The notes under the pieces were generated by a model. That model ran no database searches. It was not told the origin of the DNA and worked only from the letters and a program-made list of their open reading frames with translations. Position numbers and translations under genes: made by a program. Source: Haliclystus octoradiatus (Eukaryota > Cnidaria > Staurozoa > Stauromedusae > Haliclystidae). Taken from it: DNA of 64,000 bases. Positions 24,957-35,301 of this stretch are shown in pieces. Within the stretch, counting starts at the first letter, position 1. Every line of letters begins with the position of its first letter. The DNA is taken from contig OU744448.1 in the NCBI GenBank assembly GCA_916610825.1, positions 4,441,465 through 4,505,464 on the forward strand, read 5' to 3'.

Positions 24957-25333
24957 TTGGAGGATTAGCTCAGATGGCACTAGCAACCGAACTTCAGATC
25001 GGATCATATCTGATCGACTGTGGTTCGAATCCCCCTAAGGTCAACTCAACCTTGACTTTATCTGAAACATCAAATGAGTACCATCTGAGGATGGCGGATG
25101 GAATGGTCCAGAGGGAATTGCATTGTGAGTAGCTGCGGCGCATCGTTGCGCATTGACAATCGAGACCTATCTGCCATGAAATCTGTTGCAATTGATCTGC
25201 AGTGTCGCGGCTGAGATCAACAAAGAGCGTTTAAAATCATTGCTCTTAGCGAAAAAAGCCACTCATCTAGAAATAGAGGAGTGGTACGAGTGCCTTCGGT
25301 AGGGCGACATCGTCTACATTACTTATTTTATTT
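24957..25333 (+). repeat. tRNA-derived SINE with 10-bp target duplication
   Basis: The tRNA-like head has A box TTAGCTCAGATGG and B box GGTTCGAATCC, followed by a body of about 290 bases ending 'cgtctacattactta'. The direct repeat ATAAAGGTAT flanks it at 24947-24956 and 25334-25343, which supports retroposition. Related copies: 10731-11109 (minus), 60262-60435 (minus, internally shortened) and a 3' fragment at 6678-6732. Confidence 0.85.
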
Positions 25334-26770
25334 ATAAAGGTATAAAATACTTTAGTACTAATACCTCTATGGTGTATTGCAACAATCAATCTGGTAAGAT
25401 TTTTAATCTGACGGCGCTATGTTTATCCAGCACGATTTCTCTCCGTGGTGTACAGGAGCAAAATCAAATTCCGACTCCGGCAAGAGTGTCTGTATTTCAA
25501 CAGGAGTCGGACTGGAGCTAATCTTTTCCTGGCAGGAGTCGGAGCTGGAGTCTATATTGCACTCCTGGTAATTTCTTAATGAACATTGCAAAATTGAAAA
25601 TTGTCTCAATATTTCTATATAAAGGTGGGAATGGTTACATATTTCAATTGATGTTAATTTATTTTGTACTTTTCTATGTTTGCCTAATGTTGGGTTAATA
25701 ACCGTTTTCAGACTTTTTACAGGAGTTTGTCAAAGTATTTTGGAGCCGGAGTCGATTTTTCAAACATTTTCGGAGCCGGATTCAGAGTCAGACTCTTCTA
25801 TAAAGACTTCTTTCGGATTCGGAGTCTGAAAATTTTGCAAAAACCTTAAATCTAAATTTGATTGGTCTATGGAACAATGGAAGTCACAAAGAAGCAATGG
25901 CAATAAAGTTTGAGAAAAGCGGCGGGAAATATAAACCCTATCAGTATGAACATATTTTTTGTTGCTGTGGCTAGAAGTGATTATTCTGAAAAATTGAACG
26001 ATGGCTGGAGAAATTAAAAACGTTAGATTTGCAACTGCTACTGAAACGACGATAGAGAATTTAAGGAATAGCCAGATAATGTTTTGGACGAGCGTGTTTG
26101 AAAAGTTAATGCCTTAAATGCCTCGCGTTGAGTCGTTGAGCTCTGGTCAAGCAAAATTCGTTTTAGAGTGTTTTTACGCAGAACCTAGAAACAAGGTATC
26201 ATGGCTGTAAGTAATTACTAAGTAGGTATTTATATATACTGTATTCTGTCACATTAAAATAAATATAATAAATATATGTATTATAAACAAGGTGTCATTA
26301 TAGAACAACAACACTTTCATCCAGCGAATTCCATCAATTGATTACTCTATATGCTACTGCTACAGAAAAGTATCTGATTATTTCTATTGACATGCTGTTT
26401 TATTTATCCAAGTATACTATACGTATACGTTCCCTCTTGTGCCTACGATTTGAGGGTAAGAATAAACACGAGAGTTCGTAGGAGGATGTACTAAAATATT
26501 GATGGTTTTACAAACCAACTGCCGTAAGTCCTGAGGGAGATGGTGGAAACCCCTCCCCGAATACAACTTTTCTTACAAGAGATTGTAACACTTTTTCAAT
26601 TTTAAAAGTATTACAGTACCCATAAACTATATGTAGTACCGAAGCTCCAAAGAATGCCTTTCTGTCAAAATTGACAAATACCCCCAGAGTTATAAATTTA
26701 CAAATAACATGATTGATTACAGAAATGATGATTATGTTATTATCTATCTCTTTTTCTACCAATTATGCCT

Positions 26771-26919
26771 TGGGAGAGAGAAAGTTTAGCCGTGGAAAAA
26801 GTGAGTTTTGCCGTGAAAAGTGAATTTTGCCGTGAGGAAGTAAATTTTGACCGGGACAAGTAAGTTTTGCTATGAATAAGTATGTTTTGCCATGGAGAAA
26901 GAAAGTTTTGCCGTGGCTA
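26771..26919. repeat. Degenerate ~22-bp tandem repeat
   Basis: About seven imperfect units of the type 'aagtgagttttgccgtgga' follow one another. They vary at several positions and have no coding frame that looks selected. Confidence 0.65.
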
Positions 26920-28232
26920 TATGTCGTTATGTGTGGCTCACCGTAGGTTTTACATTGTATATCTATTTTAATGAAATTAATATCAACAATCTGTGAAAGA
27001 AATGTGGAATCATGCTGGATTTTTTTAAATTTTTGTGTTTTCAATTTGTTGATGGAGCAAAATATGGAACAATGCATTTTTACAAATTTGAAATTTGATA
27101 CAGTTCAGATTCTTTCTGGGAATAAGAGCTTGGGTAGTGACGTCGACGTCTATTTCCGGTACTCACGTGATGATTGTGAACACCTTCTGTTCGGAAAGTC
27201 CTTCTGGCAGTTGTCATTTTCTAGGAAATGTCGGATGTTGCGGTTTGCTAGTTTTACACTATCAAAGATTCGCAGATATTTTGTGGATTTATCTAGTCCT
27301 AAAGTCAACTTTTGGAGTAAAGGTAAGCTTAAAAACAAACTAAATGATGTTGTAGACGAGTTATACTTTAATTTTGATTGATATTGAAGAATTCTGGATT
27401 ACACTGGAGGCAAAATCTCGACAATTTTTATAGATATATAACTCATTAGAAGCTCGACTAAAAAGTAATCAAATATTACATTTTCTATGAACGTAATAAA
27501 AAATGTATTTGACTATTTCAGTCGGGTTTTATACCTGCTATTGCGATTATATACGGATCCAACTTCAACTTTCAATTGTCGATATACAGTAGCCTACGTC
27601 CTATTTGTTGTCCACTTTGACATTTGAAGGCCTTTAAAATATTTTATCGAATAAACAAGTGACACAGGTATATCGAGCTTTAACTTCGAAATATTGAAGA
27701 CGCTCATAAGTTTGCTTTCGTAATAGTTCAAGATTTTAAGATCCGCTGTTGCTCCTGTATACCATTTGTAGGTCACACAGAAAATAGTACAGCATTTGTC
27801 AAATGTTTATGACTGAAAATAATGTATGTTTTGAAATGCAGAAATGCCGAAGGCAATTTGAGTAATTGAAGGCAGGGTCAAGTCTAACTCGAAAAACAAT
27901 CAATTTAAGCCTTATCAAAAATTCCCAATTTCATTTGACACAATCCCGGAAAATTTCCAAATCCAAGGGATGGTTCGCTTTGAAAGGAAATCTCTTCATC
28001 TCCCTTGTCCCCCGTCCCTCAAGGTCTGGCGATAAAATTTGATACCATTGCTCCCTACTATGGCGTCCTATTCCCATGCAAATGTTTAGGCTGACGTAAG
28101 AGCTGTTGCGTAGGAATTTACTCTAGAAACTAATTTTCAGCAAAATTTCTCGGGATACGAATTATATAGATATATATAGATATTATCTAATAGAAAAAAA
28201 TAGTGCTCAATGTCATTTGATAGAGCTAAATA

Positions 28233-28314
28233 TAATAAAAGGAGTCAAAGACTACACATTCATAATTGTCACAACTCACAATTATGAATGTGTAGTCTTT
28301 GACACCTTTTATTA
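28233..28314. repeat. Near-perfect hairpin, 37-bp arms, 8-base loop
   Basis: The left arm 28233-28269 and the right arm 28278-28314 are complementary with one mismatch; the loop is CACAACTC. The arm contains GTCAAAGACTACACATTC, and the related block TGTGTAGTCTTTGAC also occurs at about 19365. A short foldback MITE is most likely. A hairpin RNA precursor is possible but unsupported. Confidence 0.75.
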
Positions 28315-29295
28315 GATATATATAGACATATATTTTGTCAATAAAGCATGGCAGGAGCAAAAAGGGCCTAGGCAGTTTAAAAATGACTACCACTTATGAA
28401 GTGCCTAAATACAAAGGAGCTAGCCTACTACTGAATGAGCTTTGATTTACAAGTCAAGTCAAGACAAATAAAAGGTTACATTAATCTACAAAACTTTGAT
28501 AATGTAGATTTTTTCTATTTTAAATTTAAATATGGATGGGCAATTCGATAAAAGATGAACCTTTGTTGAAAATTTTCAAGTTAATATTTTCCAAATAAAT
28601 TTGATGTCTATATGTTGGTTGGTACATGCTTCAATTGTTACCATGTGAAAGTTTCATTTTGTTCTTGTAATTAATTAAAAATATTTGGAAAAAAAACTAG
28701 CACACGCTGAAAATAGCTTTGTCACACGATGAAATCAACAAAATTTAAGCATAAATAATTCATATAAAATGATAAGAATAAAAATCAAAAACTATTGATT
28801 TAATTGAAAGAAGAACTAACTATCGATATAAATGAAAACTTTTTGTCAATAATTCAAACCAAAACAAAATTAAAGAGTTTTGATTCTCATGTCAGCCGTC
28901 CGTATTTCCGTTACAGCAAAAATGATAAAAGTTGATATCAAAAAATATAGGACCACTGTAGGCCTAGTAAAAATTACTTCCGTAGGGGAGACCGCGTACA
29001 CATCAGACGCTTTTCGGTTTCTTACTTCTAATTATTTTATTTTTCGCTCGAAACAAATAAATTGTATATCATTTAATAGCTAATGTGCCATGTTTAAAAG
29101 GGTAAATTGTTGGAAAGTTAAATATATTCGAGTGCCGAGTATTTGATCATTTTTTTACCCCTAGTTGAGCGGGGTGACTTCGGCCAGACTGGGGTGACTC
29201 TGGACAGTGAATTTAAACTCTCAACAATGCACGAAACAAATGTTTATTGACATCAATCGAAAGCTTCATCATTCATCTACTCATCTATATCTATT

Positions 29296-30853
29296 TATTT
29301 TATTCATTGGTTTTATTGTTCGCTGGCTGGTTGTACATTTTATTTGTCAAAGTTAATTTTATTTGTTACTCTTTAAAATTGTCCGTTAAACATTGTACAT
29401 TCAAATTATTTATTGTTCTCTGATTGGTTTTATTGTATTTGTCTCATTGTGGTGTTTGGTTTAATATTTTATTCATTGGTTTTATTGTTCGCTGGCTGGT
29501 TGTACATTTTATTTGTCAAAGTTAATTTTATTTGTTACTCTTTAAAGTTGTCCGTTAAACATTGTACATTCAAATTATTTATTGTTCTCTGATTGGTTTT
29601 ATTGTATTTGTCTCATTGTGGTGTTTGGTTTAATATTTTATTCATTGGTTTTATTGTTCGCTGGCTGGTTGTACATTTTATTTGTCAAAGTTAATTTTAT
29701 TTGTTACTCTTTAAAGTTGTCCGTTAAACATTGTACATTCAAATTATTTATTGTTCTCTGATTGGTTTTATTGTATTTGTCTCATTGTGGTGTTTGGTTT
29801 AATATTTTATTCATTGGTTTTATTGTTCGCTGGCTGGTTGTACATTTTATTTGTCAAAGTTAATTTTATTTGTTACTCTTTAAAATTGTCCGTTAAACAT
29901 TGTACATTCAAATTATTTATTGTTCTCTGATTGGTTTTATTGTATTTGTCTCATTGTGGTGTTTGGTTTAATATTTTATTCATTGGTTTTATTGTTCGCT
30001 GGCTGGTTGTACATTTTATTTGTCAAAGTTAATTTTATTTGTTACTCTTTAAAATTGTCCGTTAAACATTGTACATTCAAATTATTTATTGTTCTCTGAT
30101 TGGTTTTATTGTATTTGTCTCATTGTGGTGTTTGGTTTAATATTTTATTCATTGGTTTTATTGTTCGCTGGCTGGTTGTACATTTTATTTGTCAAAGTTA
30201 ATTTTATTTGTTACTCTTTAAAGTTATCCGTTAAACATTGTACATTCAAATTATTTATTGTTCTCTGATTGGTTTTATTGTATTTGTCTCATTGTGGTGT
30301 TTGGTTTAATATTTTATTCATTGGTTTTATTGTTCGCTGGCTGGTTGTACATTTTATTTGTCAAAGTTAGTTTTATTTGTTACTCTTTAAAGTTGTCCGT
30401 TAAACATTGTACATTCAAATTATTTATTGTTCTCTGATTGGTTTTATTGTATTTGTCTCATTGTGGTGTTTGGTTTAATATTTTATTCATTGGTTTTATT
30501 GTTCGCTGGCTGGTTGTACATTTTATTTGTCAAAGTTAATTTTATTTGTTACTCTTTAAAGTTGTCCGTTAAACATTGTACATTCAAATTATTTATTGTT
30601 CTCTGATTGGTTTTATTGTATTTGTCTCATTGTGGTGTTTGGTTTAATATTTTATTCATTGGTTTTATTGTTCGCTGGCTGGTTGTACATTTTATTTGTC
30701 AAAGTTAGTTTTATTTGTTACTCTTTAAAGTTGTCCGTTAAACATTGTACATTCAAATTATTTATTGTTCTCTGATTGGTTTTATTGTATTTGTCTCATT
30801 GTGGTGTTTGGTTTAATATTTTATTCATTGGTTTTATTGTTCGCTGGCTGGTT
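29296..30853 (+). repeat. 169-bp tandem repeat, about 9.2 copies (LINE 5' monomers)
   Basis: The landmark TTCATTGGTTTTATTG recurs at 29303, 29472, 29641, 29810, 29979, 30148, 30317, 30486, 30655 and 30824, an exact 169-base step each time. Units differ at only a few positions (for example aaaattgtccg or aaagttgtccg, one aaagttatccg). The last unit breaks off at 'ggctggtt', 33 bases before the LINE start codon. It resembles the promoter monomers in front of mouse L1 elements, so a promoter role is inferred. Confidence 0.85.
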
Positions 30854-30886
30854 TTCGTTGATACTTGACCTTCTGACCCTTTTATC

Positions 30887-33800
30887 ATGTTTGTCAGTTA
30901 TCTTATAACACTTATCGTATTACAAAGTCAATGTCGTCCATATGTCTGCAATTTATCAACACAAGCCACTGTTAATGCATCAAAAACTGGCTTCAACTTT
31001 CTGTATATACAAAACAATAATTTTCTTTCATTATCTACTTCTTTATTTTTATTTAAACCTAATTTAGTTATAAAATATAAATACTGTAAATATTTAATTT
31101 TTTTGCTGCTAATTTTGCTTCTTGCTGGAGACATTGAAACTAACCCTGGTCCTGATGGTACTTCTGGATGTGTGGATGGTGGAGAGGTCTACACGGACAC
31201 CAGTGGCTTGAAGATCTGCCATCTCAATTCTGGGCAAGGAGGAGTATTAACTCATTTTGATAGCATCATTAATTTCATCGCGGAGCGCTGCCCAGACGTC
31301 CTCTGTTTGACAGAGACCTGGCTATCCCCTGAGATACCAGACAACCTCATATCTCTGGATGGCTACAGTTCTCCCATCAGGTATGATAACAGTGGTCAAT
31401 TTGTCGGTAAACAAGGTGTTTTAATATATATAAAGTCAGGCTATTTATTCAAGGTTCCATCTTTATACAATAATTTTAATTTAATGAGCATCACAATAGA
31501 ACTTCAAATACCACACACTCGAAACAATTTATTTATTACATGTATATATAGGCATCCACACGCACACATAGATTATTTAGACGAATTTTCAAATTTTATA
31601 GGTTATTTAGATCATAATGATAAGTCAAGTATAATTTTAGGTGATTTTAACATTAACACGCTTAATTCCAATTCATCAATGACACGCAAATTAACAGCGA
31701 TTCTTACTGAAAATAATTTTAACCAACACATAACATCACCCACACGTATTACAAATACATCATCCACTTGTATAGATTTAGCGATTTCAAATTTACACGG
31801 TGATCTATTTGAAACCGGTGTCACCTTAGATATATTGGCAGATCACCAAATGAATTATTATATTTATAAAACCAACGCCAAAAAACCTGTACGTAATCAT
31901 AAACTAACACTAACCCGAAATTATAAAGATCTAGATGCAGCATCGCTTAATCTTGCCATACAACAAACCAATTGGGATTTTTTAAACTTTTTCACCACCG
32001 TCGATGATACATATTATGCATGGCAAGCAGTATTCAATACCATTGTAAATGAGATTGCACCGCTTAAACAAATCAGAGTGAAATCAAAAAAGAAAAAAAG
32101 TTTTTTAGATGACCATGCCAGAATGTTGAAAAATAAGCGCGATAATTACCATAAAATATTTATTAGAACAAATGATGCAATTTATTTCAATTTATTTAAA
32201 AAAACTAGGAATCAATTTACAAATTATTTTAGGCAATGCAAGAAAAATTATTATCATCAAAATATATTAGAAAACAAAGGAAATCCTAAACAAATGTGGA
32301 AATTTCTGAAAGAGATTTTACCAAATAAATTAAAAAATGTAAATATTAATACTCTTAACATAAATGATAAACCAATTACTGATAATATAACCATAGCAAA
32401 TGAATTTAACAATTATTTTTTAGATATTGCAAATAAATTAGCCTCGTCTATTCAGTCAACAAATTATAATCCAATGACTTTAACAACAAATTTTATAAAT
32501 AATATAACAAATGTAGATATCTTAGCAAATCAATTTCAATTTCAGTCAATTTCAATTTTAGAAACAGAAAATTTAATATATAAACTACCAAATAAACGAT
32601 CTGTAGGTATCGATAACATAGAAACTAGGCTTTTAAAATTAACTGCACACAGCATTGCACCAGGCTTGACTAGAATATTCAATCTTTCTCTCAGGGATGG
32701 TGTCTTTCCTGAAGCTCTGAAAACAGCAAAGGTTATCCCTTTACACAAAGGGGATGCCATAACTGAGAGAACCAATTATCGTCCAATTTCAGTCCTTCCG
32801 ATAATCTCCAAACTTTTAGAAAAAATTGCTCATACCCAGTTAAATTATTATTTATCAAAACATAATTTATTAACTAATTACCAATTTGGTTTTCGTAAAA
32901 ACCATTCGACAGACGGTAGTGTGTTAAATTTTTCTGAGTTTTGTTTCAATAATATTTTAAATAGAAATCTTATAGGTGTAATTAGTATTGATCTTAAAAA
33001 GGCATTTGATACTGTAGACTTGTATATATTATTAGATAAATTAAAATTATACGGCAGTGATGTAAATAGCTTAAATTTTTTTAAATCTTATTTATTGAAT
33101 AGAAAACAAATTGTTAATATAAATAGTGTAAATTCAAATTTAGGTGTAATTAAATACGGAGTTCCTCAAGGGTCAATCCTTGGGCCGCTACTCTTTCTTA
33201 TTTATATAAATGATATTTGTAACTCTGTAAATAACTGTAAAATAAATCTATATGCAGATGATACGCTTTTGTATGTAGCCCGTAAAGATTTGAAAGACGT
33301 TGAAGAAATTTTACAGTCAGATCTGATTGAAATACATGCCTGGCTGTGTGCAAATAAACTAACATTAAATATAAATAAAACTAACTGCATGGTAATAGGC
33401 TCCAGGCCAAAACTTAATAAACAAGAACACGTCGATTTAATAATAAAGCTGGATGACAAACCTGTCGAAAGAGTAGATCTTTTAAAATACCTAGGCATTT
33501 TAATAGACAATACCCTATCTTTCGACAAACATGTCATAGCAATTAATAAGAAAATAAATAGAAGCTTGGGCGTTTTGAAATACGTGAGACGCTTCATACC
33601 GCAAGAAGCAGCTAGAACTATTTATAACACCATTGTTTTGCCACACTTTGACTACTGCGCTGTCGTATGGGGGAACTGTAAAACCGAACATCTAGATCGC
33701 CTCCAGAGATTGCAAAACAGAGGAATGAGGACAGTGCTCCGTTGTAACTATCGCACTCGTGTCTCTGATATGCAAAGTCAACTAGGTTGGCTTTCTGTTA

Positions 33801-34066
33801 GAGACAGAATAACATCGCATCAACTAATGTTCACTCATAAAATTAAATTCAAACTAGCTCCTCCTTTGCTTTCCGACTTTTTCCAACTGCCGTATTCCAC
33901 CAGAACAAGATCTCACGCCCACAATGACATTTACATCAAGTCGAGCCATCGTCATTCATTTCAAGACGCTGGTGCGCATAAGTGGAACGATCTACCGTCT
34001 GCAATGAAGGAAGTCCAAAGCAGGCCTACTTTCAAACGTCTCCTTGAGAAGCACTTACGTTCTTAG
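30887..34066 (+). CDS. LINE ORF: 2A peptide, AP endonuclease, reverse transcriptase (1059 aa)
   Basis: This single ORF of a CR1/L2-group non-LTR retrotransposon copies its own RNA into a nicked target site. An N-terminal hydrophobic stretch (about residues 70-80) leads into a 2A motif, GDIETNPGP at residues 81-89, where the ribosome is known to skip the Gly-Pro bond. Residues ~100-320 form the AP-like endonuclease (LCLTETWLS, YRHPHA, LGDFNIN, LADHQM; the last is usually SDH). RT motifs follow: [39 protein letters not shown] and catalytic YADD near residue 788. The C-terminal region ends [14 protein letters not shown]...FKRLLEKHL. All domains are open, with no frameshift. There is no separate ORF1 or gag. 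Sea-urchin CR1-like elements with 2A sequences are the closest published parallel I know. Confidence 0.93.
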   Translation: MFVSYLITLIVLQSQCRPYVCNLSTQATVNASKTGFNFLYIQNNNFLSLSTSLFLFKPNLVIKYKYCKYLIFLLLILLLAGDIETNPGPDGTSGCVDGGEVYTDTSGLKICHLNSGQGGVLTHFDSIINFIAERCPDVLCLTETWLSPEIPDNLISLDGYSSPIRYDNSGQFVGKQGVLIYIKSGYLFKVPSLYNNFNLMSITIELQIPHTRNNLFITCIYRHPHAHIDYLDEFSNFIGYLDHNDKSSIILGDFNINTLNSNSSMTRKLTAILTENNFNQHITSPTRITNTSSTCIDLAISNLHGDLFETGVTLDILADHQMNYYIYKTNAKKPVRNHKLTLTRNYKDLDAASLNLAIQQTNWDFLNFFTTVDDTYYAWQAVFNTIVNEIAPLKQIRVKSKKKKSFLDDHARMLKNKRDNYHKIFIRTNDAIYFNLFKKTRNQFTNYFRQCKKNYYHQNILENKGNPKQMWKFLKEILPNKLKNVNINTLNINDKPITDNITIANEFNNYFLDIANKLASSIQSTNYNPMTLTTNFINNITNVDILANQFQFQSISILETENLIYKLPNKRSVGIDNIETRLLKLTAHSIAPGLTRIFNLSLRDGVFPEALKTAKVIPLHKGDAITERTNYRPISVLPIISKLLEKIAHTQLNYYLSKHNLLTNYQFGFRKNHSTDGSVLNFSEFCFNNILNRNLIGVISIDLKKAFDTVDLYILLDKLKLYGSDVNSLNFFKSYLLNRKQIVNINSVNSNLGVIKYGVPQGSILGPLLFLIYINDICNSVNNCKINLYADDTLLYVARKDLKDVEEILQSDLIEIHAWLCANKLTLNINKTNCMVIGSRPKLNKQEHVDLIIKLDDKPVERVDLLKYLGILIDNTLSFDKHVIAINKKINRSLGVLKYVRRFIPQEAARTIYNTIVLPHFDYCAVVWGNCKTEHLDRLQRLQNRGMRTVLRCNYRTRVSDMQSQLGWLSVRDRITSHQLMFTHKIKFKLAPPLLSDFFQLPYSTRTRSHAHNDIYIKSSHRHSFQDAGAHKWNDLPSAMKEVQSRPTFKRLLEKHLRS

Positions 34067-34196
34067 TATACTTTACACTTACCACTCTTTCCTGTTATTT
34101 ATGCCTGTTTTTTTACTTAATGTTTGTTTTCCTGTCAACTTAGCTATGTATCAGTCCTTTGAAAAAAAGTTTGTATAACTTAAAGGTTCTGAATAA

Positions 34197-34228
<32 letters not shown>

Positions 34229-34229
34229 C

Positions 34230-35301
34230 AGAGAAATCAATGAAATTATTCATAAATTGCAAACCATGCTAATATTTATAATTTCTTTAGCGCGTCGAAA
34301 TAGTTATCGAAAGCCGTAGATTCAAGTGATAACTCAGCGGCCGCAAACGAAAACAAAACATGCTCGTAAATCAACTAGAGTAAACCAAACTCTTCGACAT
34401 ATATAAATTGAGACATATCTGTAATTAAATGCACTTCATACTTGATTTTTCATCCACAATTTGATATTCTATTTAACTAGACCATATTATTTCCATAAAT
34501 TCTAAGCCGACGGATCACGCATGCTCTGAAATGTTTACACAACATCACAGCTGGAGCGTGTCAAACTTGAATGGAATGAGAAACTTGACACCCACTTGAT
34601 TTCGGATTTACCATTGTTTCACAGCTTGATATTTTACTTCTTCATCGCTTTGCTATGTTTTGACGCTCTGACCGTAGTCACCCGTTCATAAACATTGAAG
34701 AATATCATTTCTGCAGTTGAATTTTAAAAGCGCACGTGCATGAAACTTCAGTATGAGACACACAACGTCACTGGCTTCAAAATGGTACCAAATATCAACA
34801 TGTTGGTTACGTGGATTTTCTTTGTCGAACTTTTTCTTCGAGAACAAATAATACACAAAAGCGGGACAAAGTTTCAAACCATAATAACTTTTTTATTACT
34901 TGATGAAATTATCTAAAATTTTGGCAATAAGTATGTTTTACCTTCGTATTTAGCATACTGAGAGATTGTATTTTTATTTGATCTAAAACCGCTCTGTCCG
35001 AAGTCACCCGCGTCCGAAGTGACCCCGGTCTCCCCTATTCCTAGCATTTCCCGTAAAATACAAATGATGACGTTGTTATTTTCTTCGTAGCTGCCATAGA
35101 AATGTTAGCAATCAAATTTTATTTTGCACATTTCCGTTACATTTTGTTGTTTGTTGTCATTCCATGCAGTTCTATGCTGTTTTTGCGAATGTAATTGAAT
35201 CCCGCGTAAATGTTAATGGGCGGAGCAAACGATCATCATCAACAACGGTCCTTTTGATACGGAAATGTTGAATGGATTTGTGCAAACATAGTGTCAACGC
35301 A
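34230..35301. other. Flank of the LINE, no gene seen
   Basis: The stretch up to 35035 is read as the right half of the TA-flanked element interrupted by the LINE. It has GTCACCC/GTCCGAAGTGACC blocks at 34998-35024 and a possible further one near 34667. No ORF of note occurs up to the hAT-type element at 35302. Confidence 0.35.

Larger units (their letters stand above)
25344..28984. other. Intergenic stretch without a supported gene
   Basis: Apart from the tandem repeat at 26771 and the hairpin at 28233, I see no supported feature. A 136-codon frame at 26971-27381 has no recognisable domain, no clear splice context and AT-rich composition like its surroundings, so it is not called a gene. Confidence 0.4.
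29296..34229 (+). mobile_element. CR1-like LINE with 5' tandem monomers and intact ORF
   Basis: The proposed element has 5' tandem monomers (29296-30853), a 33-base junction, one ORF of 1059 codons (30887-34066), a short 3' UTR and a (GAT)n tail ending near 34229. The sequence before the tail, 'gttctgaataaatgatgatg', is shared with the truncated copies at 21436-22837 and 43441-43505, which fixes the 3' end. The ORF has no stop or frameshift, so this copy looks young and perhaps able to move. No target duplication was recognised. Confidence 0.8.
28985..35035. mobile_element. Putative TA-flanked inverted-end element split by the LINE
   Basis: The left end is GGGGAGACCGCGTACACATC and the reversed right end GGGGAGACCGGGGTCACTTC. 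Both are bordered by TA (28983-28984 and 35036-35037). Sub-terminal GTGACTTCGG-type blocks occur on both sides (29176-29214 and, reversed, 34998-35024). Without the LINE (29296-34229) the host element would be about 1.1 kb. No transposase is visible, so it would be non-autonomous. The terminal match is short, so confidence is limited. Confidence 0.45.

Noticed and set aside
26971..27381. 136-codon ORF as a host gene
   Set aside because: No recognisable domain, no splice or expression context, several other frames open over the same stretch, and composition like the flanks.
29296..30853. CRISPR-like array
   Set aside because: The whole 169-base unit is repeated with no variable spacers, and the genome is eukaryotic. 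It is a tandem repeat in front of a LINE.
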